Below are positions 32,270-40,940 of a stretch of 64,000 bases of DNA, piece by piece. A model generated the notes under the pieces. It was not told the origin of the DNA and did no database searches. It saw only the letters and a list, made by a program, of their open reading frames with translations. How positions within the stretch are numbered: position 1 is the stretch's first letter; the number at the start of each line of letters is the position of its first letter. The DNA comes from Nocardia acididurans (GTDB lineage Bacteria > Actinomycetota > Actinomycetes > Mycobacteriales > Mycobacteriaceae): positions 62,001-126,000 of the forward strand of contig NZ_JAERRJ010000004.1 in assembly GCF_016741815.1 (NCBI RefSeq), in the 5' to 3' direction. The position numbers were made by a program, and so were the translations under genes.

Positions 32270-33883
32270 GACAGGTGGTTCGGCCGATACCGCCTGGAAT
32301 CGCCCATCGGCAGTGGCGGTTCCGGGCAGGTGTGGCGCGCACACGACAGCAATACCGACCGGACGGTGGCCCTGAAGGTGCTCGCACCCGACCTGGTGGC
32401 CGATCCCGCGTATCGAGAGCGATTCCAACGCGAGGCCCGCGCCGCCGCCAGACTACGCGGGCGGCACATCCTGCCCATCCACAACTTCGGTGAACAGGAC
32501 GGGCGACTGTTCATCGATATGCAATTCGTGGACGGCACCGACCTCGGGCTCGTCCTGCGCCGCAGCGGACCCATGCCGCCGCCCCTGGCCGTCGACATCG
32601 TCGCGCAGGCGGCCACGGCCCTGGACGAAGCGCACCGGGCCGGGCTCATCCACCGCGACGTCAAACCCTCCAACATCCTGTTGACCCGCAACAGATTCGC
32701 CTACCTCATCGACTTCGGCACCGCCCACCGCAGCGGGCAATCCGCGATCACCCTGTCCGGCATGGTGATCGGCACACCCGCCTACATGGCCCCCGAACGA
32801 TTCACCGGCTCCGCCACGGCCCGATCCGACATCTACTCCCTCGCCTGCGTGCTCTACGAATGCCTCACCGGGCGAAGACCTTTCACCGCCCTGGACCCGG
32901 CCCGGCAGATGCACGCCCACCTCACCGAGGACCCGCCGCGCGCCAGCGCCGCGCAATCGACTGTGCCCCAAGCGCTCGACGAGGTGATCTGCCGCGGTAT
33001 GGCCAAGAAGCCGGACCAGCGGTACGCCACCGCGGGCGAGTTCAGTGCCGACGCCCGGCGGGCGCTCTTCTCGGGCACCGGCGCTGTCGGCCCGGCCGCA
33101 GCGGCGGCCCAGGGCGCGGCGACCGGTGAACCCACCAAACCCTTCACGGAAGTCGCCGCGACCCGCCTCGAAACCAGACAGACGGATGCGATTCCAGCGG
33201 TCGGCTCACACACCGGTCATGCGACGAAACCTGCTGAGGGCGAGGCTGTTCCGGCAGCCCGGCGACGGTGGAAGGAGACCAGAGCGCCGGTCATCCCCGT
33301 GCGTGACGCGGTTACCCGCGGCCCGGAGTCCCGAAGCGCCGCGCCCGTCGTCCCCCGGCGAGTGGCCATCGCGCTGGTGATCATCGCGCTGCTGGCGGCG
33401 GCGGGAGGCACGGCCTGGCTGACCGGACTCACCGGAGGGGACGTGCCCACCCACCCCCAGCCGAGCCAGCAGTCACCGGCGGGCGGACCGGGATCCGGGG
33501 AATCCGAGACCACCCCGCCGGGAACGTCGAGCCGCGCCGCGACCAGCGCCGAGCCGAATCCGCAACCCGCTCAGCCTGATTCGGCACAGCCCGAGGCACC
33601 CCGGAACTCGGGGCCCACCACCACCGCTGGGCAGGAGACCACCGCGCCGCCTGCCACCACCCCACCGGCAACGACCCAGCCGAATGCCACGGTGCCCCCG
33701 ACCGCGCCCGGTCAGCTGACGATCCCGACGTTCCCGGGGCTCCAGCCCGGAGAACGGCCCTCCGGCAACGACAACAGCGGCCCGAACGGCAACAGCGGTC
33801 ACGGGAACGCCAACGATGGTGGAGGCAACGGCGGCGGCCAGGGAGACGGGAACTCTGGACCGCCCACCTGGACGCCACGCTGA
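32264..33883 (+). CDS. transmembrane Ser/Thr protein kinase (PknB-type)
   Basis: A 539-aa Hanks-type kinase. The kinase domain (about residues 8-270) has GSGGSG glycine loop, Lys38, HRDVKPSN with Asp132, DFG at 150-152 and APERF. A long linker leads to one membrane helix (about 367-387, VAIALVIIALLAAAGG). The outer tail of about 150 residues is rich in Pro, Thr, Gly and Asn with no PASTA or other domain. The last part is almost all Asn/Gly/Pro. A second, very similar kinase lies 2.2 kb downstream. The start codon is inside a perfect inverted repeat. Confidence 0.88.
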   Translation: MGDRWFGRYRLESPIGSGGSGQVWRAHDSNTDRTVALKVLAPDLVADPAYRERFQREARAAARLRGRHILPIHNFGEQDGRLFIDMQFVDGTDLGLVLRRSGPMPPPLAVDIVAQAATALDEAHRAGLIHRDVKPSNILLTRNRFAYLIDFGTAHRSGQSAITLSGMVIGTPAYMAPERFTGSATARSDIYSLACVLYECLTGRRPFTALDPARQMHAHLTEDPPRASAAQSTVPQALDEVICRGMAKKPDQRYATAGEFSADARRALFSGTGAVGPAAAAAQGAATGEPTKPFTEVAATRLETRQTDAIPAVGSHTGHATKPAEGEAVPAARRRWKETRAPVIPVRDAVTRGPESRSAAPVVPRRVAIALVIIALLAAAGGTAWLTGLTGGDVPTHPQPSQQSPAGGPGSGESETTPPGTSSRAATSAEPNPQPAQPDSAQPEAPRNSGPTTTAGQETTAPPATTPPATTQPNATVPPTAPGQLTIPTFPGLQPGERPSGNDNSGPNGNSGHGNANDGGGNGGGQGDGNSGPPTWTPR

Positions 33884-33899
33884 GGCGGATGACGCCGCT

Positions 33900-34006
33900 G
33901 TCGATATTCCACGCGCAGATGGATAACCCCGCCGTCAGTATTCGGCGCGCCGGCGGATGAAGCCGCCGCCGTCAGTATTCGGCGCGGAGGTGGGTGACGT
34001 CGCCGG
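33900..34006. repeat. decayed tandem copies of the birA 3' end
   Basis: Three copies of a 34-37-bp unit start at 33900, 33934 and 33971. The third includes the real birA stop and last codons. The shared core GTCAGTATTCGGCGCG is identical in copies two and three, while the first copy is diverged (GTCGATATTCCACGCGC). A fourth partial copy may precede them at 33884. They look like tandem duplication beyond the birA stop. Confidence 0.6.
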
Positions 34007-34772
34007 CCGAGACGGAACGGTCGCCGAGCAGGAGGCGGCCGTGCTGGTCGATGCCGGTGGCGGTGCCGGTGAGGACTTCGCCGCCCGGGAGTTCGGCGCG
34101 GACCTGTGCGCCGAGGGTGGAGCAGCGGTCGCGGTAGGCGGCGGACAGATCGGCGATATCCCAGCCGGCCGCTTCCCAGGCGGTGAAGCGGCGGGCGAAT
34201 TCGGTGAGGATGGCGGCGGCCAGGTCGGTGCGGTCGACCTCCGCGGCACCCGACAGGGTGAGGGAGGTGGCGTGCGGAACCGGGAGTTCGGCCTCGGTGA
34301 GGCTGACATTGAGGCCGATGCCGACCACCACGGCGGGGTCGGGGGCGGTGGCCGCGATCTCGGCCAGGATGCCGGACAGTTTGCGGCCCTCGACGAGAAC
34401 ATCATTGGGCCACTTGAGAACTGCCTTCACCCCCGCGACCGTGCGCACGGCGTCAACGACGGCGACGCCCGTCAAGAGTGGGAGCCAGCCCAGCACGGCC
34501 GGGTCTATGCCGCGTACTCGCGTCAGCACGGACATGGCCAGCTGTGCCCGGGGCGGGCTCACCCAGGTGCGCTCGTGCCGGCCCCGGCCGCGCTGCTGTT
34601 CCTCCGCGATCAGTGCCAGCCGGTCCGTCTCCGGATCCGCCGCTCGCGCAACCAGATCCGCGTTCGTCGACCCCGTCGATTCCACCACGTCGATCCCGGT
34701 GAAGAAGCGAGACTCCGCTGACTCGGCGACGCTGCGCCGCAGCCGCTCCACGTCCAAGGCTGCCCTGTCCAT
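33972..34772 (-). CDS. birA: biotin--[acetyl-CoA-carboxylase] ligase
   Basis: A 266-aa biotin protein ligase that biotinylates acyl-CoA carboxylase. It has the ST(S)NADL start of the catalytic domain (DVVESTGSTNADL), the biotinyl-AMP loop GRGRHERTW near residues 61-69, and KWPNDVLVEGRKLSGIL around 119-135. There is no N-terminal DNA-binding domain, so it is not a repressor. The substrate AccA3 is encoded 3 kb away. TAGATT 6 nt before the ATG supports a leaderless start. Confidence 0.93.
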   Translation of the reverse strand: MDRAALDVERLRRSVAESAESRFFTGIDVVESTGSTNADLVARAADPETDRLALIAEEQQRGRGRHERTWVSPPRAQLAMSVLTRVRGIDPAVLGWLPLLTGVAVVDAVRTVAGVKAVLKWPNDVLVEGRKLSGILAEIAATAPDPAVVVGIGLNVSLTEAELPVPHATSLTLSGAAEVDRTDLAAAILTEFARRFTAWEAAGWDIADLSAAYRDRCSTLGAQVRAELPGGEVLTGTATGIDQHGRLLLGDRSVSAGDVTHLRAEY

Positions 34773-35120
34773 CCTCGCAATCTACGCCACCGGCCGCTAC
34801 GGTTTCGCCGACGGCATCCATGGAGGAGCCGTCCGTGCTCTCGATGTTCTCGGTGCGCTCGGCCCAGTCCTCCGGGTCGAGAATCGTCGGTGCGGGATCG
34901 CTCGTCCGCCACGTCGTGAACGCCGCGGCCTCGGCGCGATCCGTCAGATATCTACTCCAGCCCCACATAACCGCTCCCCTACCTTCGGTTTCCGGATGCC
35001 CCTCCAGGGTCCCCGGGAACCGGTGCGAGCGCGACTGCTTTTCGCGCCGAGCGAAGCAGAATATGCAGGTAGATAGGTGTTTTCGCGGTGCGATACGCAG
35101 TCCGGACCGGACAGATCCGG
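34773..35120. other. gap between birA and truncated GNAT-like gene
   Basis: Apart from the birA -10 hexamer this 348-bp stretch has no gene I can support. On the minus strand a frame begins at an ATG at 34968 (MWGWSRYLTDRAEAAAF) with coding-like third positions for about 60 codons. It then runs on into birA in another frame, so it may be the remnant of a lost gene. An imperfect hairpin CTGCTT/AAGCAG lies near 35034-35060. Confidence 0.4.
34779..34784 (-). promoter_or_regulatory. -10 hexamer for birA (leaderless)
   Basis: TAGATT on the minus strand, 6 nt before the ATG at 34772. Confidence 0.5.
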
Positions 35121-35465
35121 CTACGCGTCGCGGGGTTCCAGCCCCAGCGCTCCGGCGGTGAACCGCCGCACCGTCACCAGACCGTCCTCGAGCGCCTCGG
35201 TGTACCCGTCGCGCGCCCACCCCGTTACCGCCGCGGTGCCGTCGCTACCGGGCGTCACGCCGATCTCGGCCACCATCTCGGCGGTGGTCGGTACGCACAC
35301 CGCCCACGAGAAGTGGGTCTCGTCAGCCCATTCCGAGTTCCGTCGCGTCACATACTCGGGATCGGTGATGCCGCCGTCCGCCAGCGCGGGCCGATCATCG
35401 ATGCGCTCATCCGCCCGCAACGCCCGCAGATACCAACTGCCCGCATTGATCTCGATCGGCTCCAT
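35121..35465 (-). CDS. GNAT-like protein, apparently C-terminally truncated
   Basis: A 114-aa protein that reads like the first two thirds of a RimJ-type acetyltransferase: WYLRALRADERIDDRPAL at the N-terminus, FSWAVCVPTTAEMVAEIGV, then a motif-A-like ARDGYTEALEDGLVTVRRF and GALGL. It stops there, without the expected C-terminal strands, and the usual glycine loop is weak. None of the downstream frames restores the missing part. It is either a decayed gene or a small protein with another role. Its ATG follows the upstream stop directly, so it is coupled to the DUF1707 gene. Confidence 0.5.
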   Translation of the reverse strand: MEPIEINAGSWYLRALRADERIDDRPALADGGITDPEYVTRRNSEWADETHFSWAVCVPTTAEMVAEIGVTPGSDGTAAVTGWARDGYTEALEDGLVTVRRFTAGALGLEPRDA

Positions 35466-35873
35466 CTACTCCTCATCTCCACGATCACGCCGCCGCTCCC
35501 GCCGCCCGCGCTCCCGCCCCGGCCCACCGCCGAACAGGAACATGAAGGCCAGCGGGATCAACAGGAACACCCACCACTGATGCGTCAGTGCGAACAACAG
35601 CACCGCCAGAATCGGCACCGCCGGCGCGAACCGCTGCGGCACCGCCATCGACCGCCGCTTCCGCACAGCCGGAACAGCCTTCTCCACCACCGGTTCCGGC
35701 AGATCCGTGAACACCTGCGCCAGATCACCGCGCGTCACCGCGGCATTCACCACACCGCTGCGCTCATCGAACTCCGCGACACTCAACCGCCCCGCCGCGA
35801 AGTGATCGGACAGCCGCTTCATCGCGTCCTCCCGCTCCGCGGTACCGATGCGAATGTCCGGTAGTTCAGCCAT
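35466..35873 (-). CDS. DUF1707 / two-TM domain protein
   Basis: A 135-aa protein with an N-terminal DUF1707 domain (about residues 6-58: IRIGTAEREDAMKRLSDHFAAGRLSVAEFDER), a basic linker, two short membrane helices (about 83-112) and a basic Arg/Glu-rich tail. It is common in actinobacteria and of unknown function. TAAGGT lies 7 nt before the ATG, suggesting a leaderless message carrying the GNAT-like gene as well. Confidence 0.78.
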   Translation of the reverse strand: MAELPDIRIGTAEREDAMKRLSDHFAAGRLSVAEFDERSGVVNAAVTRGDLAQVFTDLPEPVVEKAVPAVRKRRSMAVPQRFAPAVPILAVLLFALTHQWWVFLLIPLAFMFLFGGGPGRERGRRERRRDRGDEE

Positions 35874-35880
35874 ACGAACG

Positions 35881-35886
35881 ACCTTA
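35881..35886 (-). promoter_or_regulatory. -10 hexamer for DUF1707 gene (leaderless)
   Basis: TAAGGT on the minus strand, 7 nt before the ATG at 35873. Confidence 0.4.
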
Positions 35887-36124
35887 GCGCGCCCCGGTTA
35901 CACCCGCGTCCGCCGCGAGACGTACGGGCCGACCCGCACGAATACGTACTTCGCACCCGCCCGCGACACGAAGCATCCCCGGCCCGCCCGCGCGGCCGGG
36001 ACCGGGTGGCGCGACGCACACTGTCGTCCGCGCGAGACCGGTTCTAGGGTGTTGGTCAGCTACGGACAGCACGGTATCGGCGCGCGCGAAGGCCGCCCAC
36101 CGCGTCCGCAGACAGGGGGTGGCC

Positions 36125-37849
36125 ATGGAGGCCGGAACATTCGGGCATTACCGGCTGAAACGACTACTCGGCCGGGGCGGCATGGGCGAGGTCTGGCTGG
36201 CCTACGACGACAGCGCCGAGCGGACGGTGGCGCTCAAAGTCCTGCGCACCGACTTCACCACCGACGCGGACTATCGACGGCGCTTCGAACGGGAGGCGGA
36301 GCTCGGGACCCGGCTCCACGATCCGCATCTGGTCCCGATCCACGGATTCGGCGAACACGACGGCCGCCTCTACCTCGCCATGGCCTACATCGACGGCATC
36401 GACCTGGCCCGCACCCTCGCCCGCGACGGCGCGCAGCCGCCCGAGATCGCCCTCGGCCACCTCACCCGGGTGGCATCCGGATTGGACGCCATGCACCGCG
36501 CCGGGCTCATCCACCGCGACGTCAAACCCGCCAATATCCTCATCGACCGCACCGGCCACGCCTACCTCATCGACTTCGGCACCGCCCGCGCCACCGACGA
36601 AACCACCTTCACCGCAACCGGTTCCGCCATCGGCACCCTCGCCTACATGGCCCCGGAACGCTTCTCCGGCACTGTGGACGCCCGCTCCGACATCTACTCA
36701 CTCGCCTGCGTGCTCTACGAATGCCTCACCGGCAGAAGACCGTTCGGCGATCCGCAACCGGCCGAACTCATGCACGCGCACCTGGTCCGCGAACCGCCGC
36801 GACCCAGCGCGGTGAATCCCGCCGTCCCCACCGCACTGGACGCGATCGTCGCGCACGGGATGGCCAAGGACCCGGCCCGGCGCTATGCGAGCGCGGCCGA
36901 ATTCGCGGCGACGGCCGACGCGGCGCTCACCCTGGCGCGGGCCAAGCCCGCCCGCGACACCTCGACGGCATCGGCCTCCACCGTCATCGTGCCGGGTGCC
37001 GGTCCGGCACCCGCGCGGGTGGAAACTACGTCCGCACCCGCCCCCACTCGGATCGAAACCACGTCCGCACCCGCCCCCACTCGGATCGAAACCACGTCCG
37101 CACCCGCCCCCACTCGGATCGAAACCACGTCCGCACCCGCCCCTACTCGAACGGAAGCCACGGTCGGCCCTACCCCCACTCGGGCTGCAACCGGCTCTGC
37201 GCCTGACACATTCACGCGGTGGCCCGGCACGGAACCGGACCGGACCGCGACCTGGAAACTTGCCGCGGGTATCTCCGCCGCGATCGTCGTCCTCATCGGG
37301 GCGCTGCTGATCGGCACCGCCCTGCGCGGCGGCGGCCCCCTGGGAACCACCGCGCCGCTCGGCGCTCCGGGCGGGGCCGAACCGGGCGCGAGCACCACCG
37401 ATCGACCTTCCGCCCGCACGCTGGTCCTGCCCACCCTGATCCTGCCCACCTTCGGACCGGCCACCCCGACGTCGAGCACACCGCCGCCCCCACCCGGCAC
37501 CGCCGTACGCGGAAGCGGTGTGGGCGGAAACGAATTCGAGTACACCGTCACCGATGTCCGCACCGGCATCAGAACAATCGACGGCTACACCACCGGCGGC
37601 TCGTTCGTCTCGGTCACCCTGCGGGTCACGAACCTCGACTGGAAACAGCAGTGGTTCGCCGGCGCCGTCACGAAGCTCTACGACACCGCGGGCAACCAGT
37701 ACGGCGTCTACTACCGGGGCAGCACCGACTTCACCGAGCGACTCGACCCCGGCGCGACCCACACCACCACGCTGGTGTTCGAGATCGCCCCCGATGTCGT
37801 GCCGAGCCACCTCGACACCGGCAACGGCATCACCCTCGGCCTGCGCTGA
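36125..37849 (+). CDS. transmembrane Ser/Thr protein kinase with outer DUF4352-like domain
   Basis: A 574-aa kinase. The kinase domain (about residues 8-270) has GRGGMG, Lys38, HRDVKPAN and DFG. The juxtamembrane linker holds an 11-residue repeat of the SAPAPTRIETT type (about 300-355). One membrane helix follows (about 380-402, ISAAIVVLIGALLIGTALRG), then a Thr/Pro stretch and a C-terminal outer domain (about 455-574) resembling DUF4352, an immunoglobulin-like fold (FEYTVTDVRTGI, FVSVTLRVTNLD, YDTAGNQYG). That domain may sense a ligand. The ATG at 36125 is preferred over the GTG at 36119. It is a close paralogue of the kinase at 32264. Confidence 0.87.
   Translation: MEAGTFGHYRLKRLLGRGGMGEVWLAYDDSAERTVALKVLRTDFTTDADYRRRFEREAELGTRLHDPHLVPIHGFGEHDGRLYLAMAYIDGIDLARTLARDGAQPPEIALGHLTRVASGLDAMHRAGLIHRDVKPANILIDRTGHAYLIDFGTARATDETTFTATGSAIGTLAYMAPERFSGTVDARSDIYSLACVLYECLTGRRPFGDPQPAELMHAHLVREPPRPSAVNPAVPTALDAIVAHGMAKDPARRYASAAEFAATADAALTLARAKPARDTSTASASTVIVPGAGPAPARVETTSAPAPTRIETTSAPAPTRIETTSAPAPTRIETTSAPAPTRTEATVGPTPTRAATGSAPDTFTRWPGTEPDRTATWKLAAGISAAIVVLIGALLIGTALRGGGPLGTTAPLGAPGGAEPGASTTDRPSARTLVLPTLILPTFGPATPTSSTPPPPPGTAVRGSGVGGNEFEYTVTDVRTGIRTIDGYTTGGSFVSVTLRVTNLDWKQQWFAGAVTKLYDTAGNQYGVYYRGSTDFTERLDPGATHTTTLVFEIAPDVVPSHLDTGNGITLGLR
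37022..37186 (+). repeat. 33-bp tandem repeat inside Ser/Thr kinase gene
   Basis: Four near-identical 33-bp units begin at 37022, 37055, 37088 and 37121, and a diverged fifth at 37154. Each encodes 11 residues in the cytoplasmic linker before the membrane helix. The near-identity suggests recent expansion and probable length variation between strains. Confidence 0.9.
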
Positions 37850-37879
37850 CCACGCGAAACTCGTTCCCGCACAGCAGAA

Positions 37880-37907
37880 CAGGCCGCCACCCGAAGGTGA
37901 CGGCCTG
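37880..37907 (-). terminator. terminator of accA3
   Basis: 12-bp stem with one G-U pair on the minus-strand RNA, closed by a TTCG tetraloop, 16 nt after the accA3 stop. It also lies downstream of the convergent kinase gene. Confidence 0.75.
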
Positions 37908-37922
37908 CTGCTGAGCTGCGAC

Positions 37923-39722
37923 CTATTTGATCTCGGCGAGCACGGTGCCCTGGGTGATGGCCGCACCGGCCTCCACCGCGAGACCGGTGATGACACCGGC
38001 CTTGTGCGCGGTGACCGGGTTCTCCATCTTCATGGCCTCGAGCACGACGACCAGGTCGCCGGCCTCGACGGTCTGCCCCTCTTCGACGGCGACCTTGACG
38101 ACAGTGCCCTGCATGGGTGCGGTCACGGCGTCACCGGAGGCAGCGCCACCCGCGCCGCCGCCGCGCTTGCGCGCCTTCGGCTTCTTGCGGACGACGCCCG
38201 CGGCCGCGCCGTTACCGGCAGCGCCCGCGCCGACCGAGAACTGGCCGGGCAGGGAGACCTCGAGCCGACGGCCGCCGACCTCGACGACCACCTTCTGGCG
38301 GGGAGCCTCTTCGTCCTCTTCGATGGCCACGCCACCGGTGTAGGGCTCGATGGGGTTGTCCCACTCGTTCTCGATCCACTTGGTGTAGACGTCGAACTTG
38401 GTGCCGTCACCGATGAACGCGGGGTTCTCGACGATGTGGCGGTGGAACGGGAGAACCGTTGCCAGGCCCTCGATCTGGTACTCGGCGAGAGCGCGGGCGG
38501 CACGCTGCAGCGCCTGGTCGCGGGTTTCGCCGGTGACGATCAGCTTGGCCAGCATGGAGTCGAACTGGCCGCCGATGACCGAGCCTTCGACCACACCGGA
38601 GTCGACGCGCACACCCGGGCCCGCAGGCTCCTTGTAGACGACGACCGGGCCGGGGGCGGGCAAGAAGCCGCGACCGGCGTCCTCACCGTTGATGCGGAAT
38701 TCGAAGGAGTGGCCGCGCGGGGTCGGATCCTCCTTGATGGAGAGCTCGTGGCCCTCGGCGATGCGGAACTGCTGGCGCACCAGGTCGATGCCCGCGGTCT
38801 CCTCGGTGACCGGGTGCTCCACCTGCAGGCGGGTGTTCACCTCGAGGAAGGAGACGGTCTCGCCCTGCACCAGGTACTCCACGGTGCCCGCGCCGTAGTA
38901 ACCGGCTTCCTTGCAGATCCGCTTGGCGGACTCGTGGATCTTGGAGCGCACCTCGTCGGACAGGAACGGCGCGGGGGCCTCCTCGACGAGCTTCTGGAAG
39001 CGGCGCTGCAGCGAGCAGTCGCGGGTGCCCGCGACGACCACGTTGCCGTGCTTGTCGGCGATGACCTGCGCCTCGACGTGGCGGGCCTTGTCCAGGTACT
39101 GCTCCACGAAGCATTCACCGCGACCGAAGGCGGCGATGGCCTCACGGGTGGCGGACTCGAACAGCTCCGGGATCTCCTCGATGGTGTGCGCGACCTTCAT
39201 GCCGCGACCGCCACCACCGAAGGCGGCCTTGATGGCCACCGGGACGCCGTACTCCTTGGCGAACGCGACGACCTCGTCGGCGTTCTTGACCGGATCCTTG
39301 GTGCCCGCGGCCATGGGGGCCTGGGCCCGCTCGGCGATGTGGCGGGCGGTGACCTTGTCACCCAGATCGCGGATGGACTGCGGGGAGGGGCCGATCCAGA
39401 TCAGGCCCGCGTCCAGTACGGCCTGCGCGAAATCGGCGTTCTCGGAGAGGAAGCCGTAGCCGGGGTGGATGGCGTCCGCGCCGGCCTTGGCGGCGGCGTC
39501 GAGGATCTTGTCGAACACGAGGTACGACTCGGCGGAGGTCTGGCCGCCGAGGGCGAAGGCTTCGTCGGCGAGCTTCACGAACGGCGCGTCGGCATCGGGC
39601 TCGGCGTAGACGGCGACACTCGCGATGCCGGCGTCCTTGGCGGCCCGGATCACGCGCACGGCGATCTCGCCTCGGTTGGCTACGAGGACCTTTGTGATCT
39701 GCGCGTTGGCATGGTTGGGCAC
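37923..39722 (-). CDS. accA3: acyl-CoA carboxylase alpha subunit (biotin carboxylase + BCCP)
   Basis: A 599-aa alpha chain. The biotin carboxylase part covers about residues 9-455 ([15 protein letters not shown] at the N-terminus, ATP-grasp [10 protein letters not shown]), a linker follows, and the C-terminal biotinyl domain has AMKM with biotinylated Lys565. It charges biotin with CO2 for AccD subunits that carboxylate acetyl- and propionyl-CoA. It matches mycobacterial AccA3 (Rv3285) in length, order and neighbours. A TACACT -10 lies 38 nt upstream and AGGAGG precedes the ATG. Confidence 0.95.
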   Translation of the reverse strand: MPNHANAQITKVLVANRGEIAVRVIRAAKDAGIASVAVYAEPDADAPFVKLADEAFALGGQTSAESYLVFDKILDAAAKAGADAIHPGYGFLSENADFAQAVLDAGLIWIGPSPQSIRDLGDKVTARHIAERAQAPMAAGTKDPVKNADEVVAFAKEYGVPVAIKAAFGGGGRGMKVAHTIEEIPELFESATREAIAAFGRGECFVEQYLDKARHVEAQVIADKHGNVVVAGTRDCSLQRRFQKLVEEAPAPFLSDEVRSKIHESAKRICKEAGYYGAGTVEYLVQGETVSFLEVNTRLQVEHPVTEETAGIDLVRQQFRIAEGHELSIKEDPTPRGHSFEFRINGEDAGRGFLPAPGPVVVYKEPAGPGVRVDSGVVEGSVIGGQFDSMLAKLIVTGETRDQALQRAARALAEYQIEGLATVLPFHRHIVENPAFIGDGTKFDVYTKWIENEWDNPIEPYTGGVAIEEDEEAPRQKVVVEVGGRRLEVSLPGQFSVGAGAAGNGAAAGVVRKKPKARKRGGGAGGAASGDAVTAPMQGTVVKVAVEEGQTVEAGDLVVVLEAMKMENPVTAHKAGVITGLAVEAGAAITQGTVLAEIK

Positions 39723-39759
39723 TGAGCCTCCTGTGCTCTGAAAACTTTCGTCTTGGGCG

Positions 39760-39765
39760 AGTGTA
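39760..39765 (-). promoter_or_regulatory. -10 hexamer for accA3
   Basis: TACACT on the minus strand, with TTCGGC 18 bp further upstream as a possible -35. The leader would be about 30 nt and contains the AGGAGG binding site. The same hexamer serves accD5. Confidence 0.4.
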
Positions 39766-39872
39766 GGCAGTCTGCCAACAAGCGCCGAACCGGGCTAGGG
39801 CTACCCGAGAGTAGGGGGCAACCCGTTTGGCTGCCCTGTGACCCTCTCATACCGGTATTCCACGCGTCCTCG

Positions 39873-40775
39873 TTACGACCGGGACGCGATCGCGGGCACC
39901 GCGCCGGGCTCCTCGCCGGTGACGATGGGAGCGCCCACCAGATTGGCCCATTCGGTCCAGGAGCCGTCGTAATTGCGCACACCGGCCACACCGAGCAAAT
40001 GCGTCAGCACGAACCAGCAGTGCGCGGAGCGCTCACCGATGCGGGCGTAGACGATCGGGGCGCCGCCGTCGGCGACCCCGCCGTAGATGACGTCGAGTTC
40101 GGCGCGCGGCCGGAAACGGGAGTCCGGGCCGACCGAGGAGGTCCAGGGGATGTTCACGGCGGTGGGGATGTGGCCGGAGCGCAGGGCCTGTTCGTCGGCG
40201 CGCTCGATTTCCACGAGTTCGCCCGTGTACTCCTCGAATACGCGCACGTCGACCAGCGGGCCGCCGAGCTGGGCCACCACGTCCTCGCGGAAGGCGCGGG
40301 CGATCTTGTCGTCGCGATCGACGATCGGGTATTCGCCGGGACCGGTGATGTAGGGGACTTCGAAGGCGGTGTCGCGGCCCTCGGAGATCCAGGCGTCGCG
40401 GCCGCCGTCGAGCAGGCGCACATCCTGGTGGCCGAAAAGGGCGAACACCCAGAGCGTCGCCGCGGCGGTGCTGTTGTACTTGTCTCCGTAGAGGACAACG
40501 GTGTCATCGCGCTCGACACCCTTGGCGCGCATGAGGCCGGCGAAGCGCTCGCCGTCGATCACGTCACGAGTGCGCGGGTCGATGAGCTCGGTTCGCCAAT
40601 CGATCTTGACCGCACCCGGGACATGCCCGATGTCGTATAGCAATATGTCTTCGTTGGACTCGATGATCTTGAGTCCCGGCGCGCCGATGTTTGCAGACAG
40701 CCACTCTGTGGTTACTAGTCGATCAGGATGTGCATAGGAGCCGAACGTGGAATGCGGATCCGGGGCGACGGGCAC
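39873..40775 (-). CDS. sseA: rhodanese-like sulfurtransferase SseA homologue lacking the catalytic Cys
   Basis: A 300-aa protein with two rhodanese domains, collinear from memory with mycobacterial SseA (Rv3283): [16 protein letters not shown] in domain 1 and [13 protein letters not shown] near the C-terminus. The active loop, normally CRIGERS, reads ARIGERS: residue 244 is Ala (codon GCC at 40044-40046). A Cys occurs nine residues later (Cys253 in SAHCWFVL), where relatives usually have Thr. The protein is otherwise intact. The GTG at 40775 is preferred because GAAGGA precedes it. A SufE-like gene that follows sseA in mycobacteria is absent; accA3 comes next. Confidence 0.85.
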   Translation of the reverse strand: MPVAPDPHSTFGSYAHPDRLVTTEWLSANIGAPGLKIIESNEDILLYDIGHVPGAVKIDWRTELIDPRTRDVIDGERFAGLMRAKGVERDDTVVLYGDKYNSTAAATLWVFALFGHQDVRLLDGGRDAWISEGRDTAFEVPYITGPGEYPIVDRDDKIARAFREDVVAQLGGPLVDVRVFEEYTGELVEIERADEQALRSGHIPTAVNIPWTSSVGPDSRFRPRAELDVIYGGVADGGAPIVYARIGERSAHCWFVLTHLLGVAGVRNYDGSWTEWANLVGAPIVTGEEPGAVPAIASRS

Positions 40776-40853
40776 GGTGTGGTCCTTCACGCGTGGTGGG
40801 TTGGGTATTGGATGTTCGAATCTCAACACCGATCGTAGGCATGTGGTGGTTAC

Positions 40854-40884
40854 GAAACTCGTTTCAGATCACGAATCGGGTGAT
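40854..40884. promoter_or_regulatory. two inverted repeats between sseA and the COG2345-type regulator
   Basis: GAAAC and GTTTC (40854-40865, 2-bp spacer) are followed by ATCAC and GTGAT (40868-40884, 7-bp spacer). They lie in the divergent gap, so either could be the regulator's operator. Confidence 0.4.
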
Positions 40885-40912
40885 TGGGCGAATTAAGCGC
40901 AGCTTCATCCGA

Positions 40913-40918
40913 TAAAGT
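40913..40918 (+). promoter_or_regulatory. -10 hexamer for COG2345-type regulator
   Basis: TAAAGT, giving a leader of about 17-20 nt that carries the GAGAGGAGG binding site just before the ATG at 40941. Confidence 0.4.
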
Positions 40919-40940
40919 CTCCGGAGAGGAGGGGTGAGCT

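Noticed and set aside
37022..37186. Regular 33-bp repeats as a possible CRISPR array
   Set aside because: The units are contiguous with no spacers, in frame, and inside a kinase gene.
37518..39725. A 735-residue plus-strand frame across accA3
   Set aside because: It mirrors a full-length, motif-complete accA3 on the minus strand and starts inside the kinase gene in another frame.
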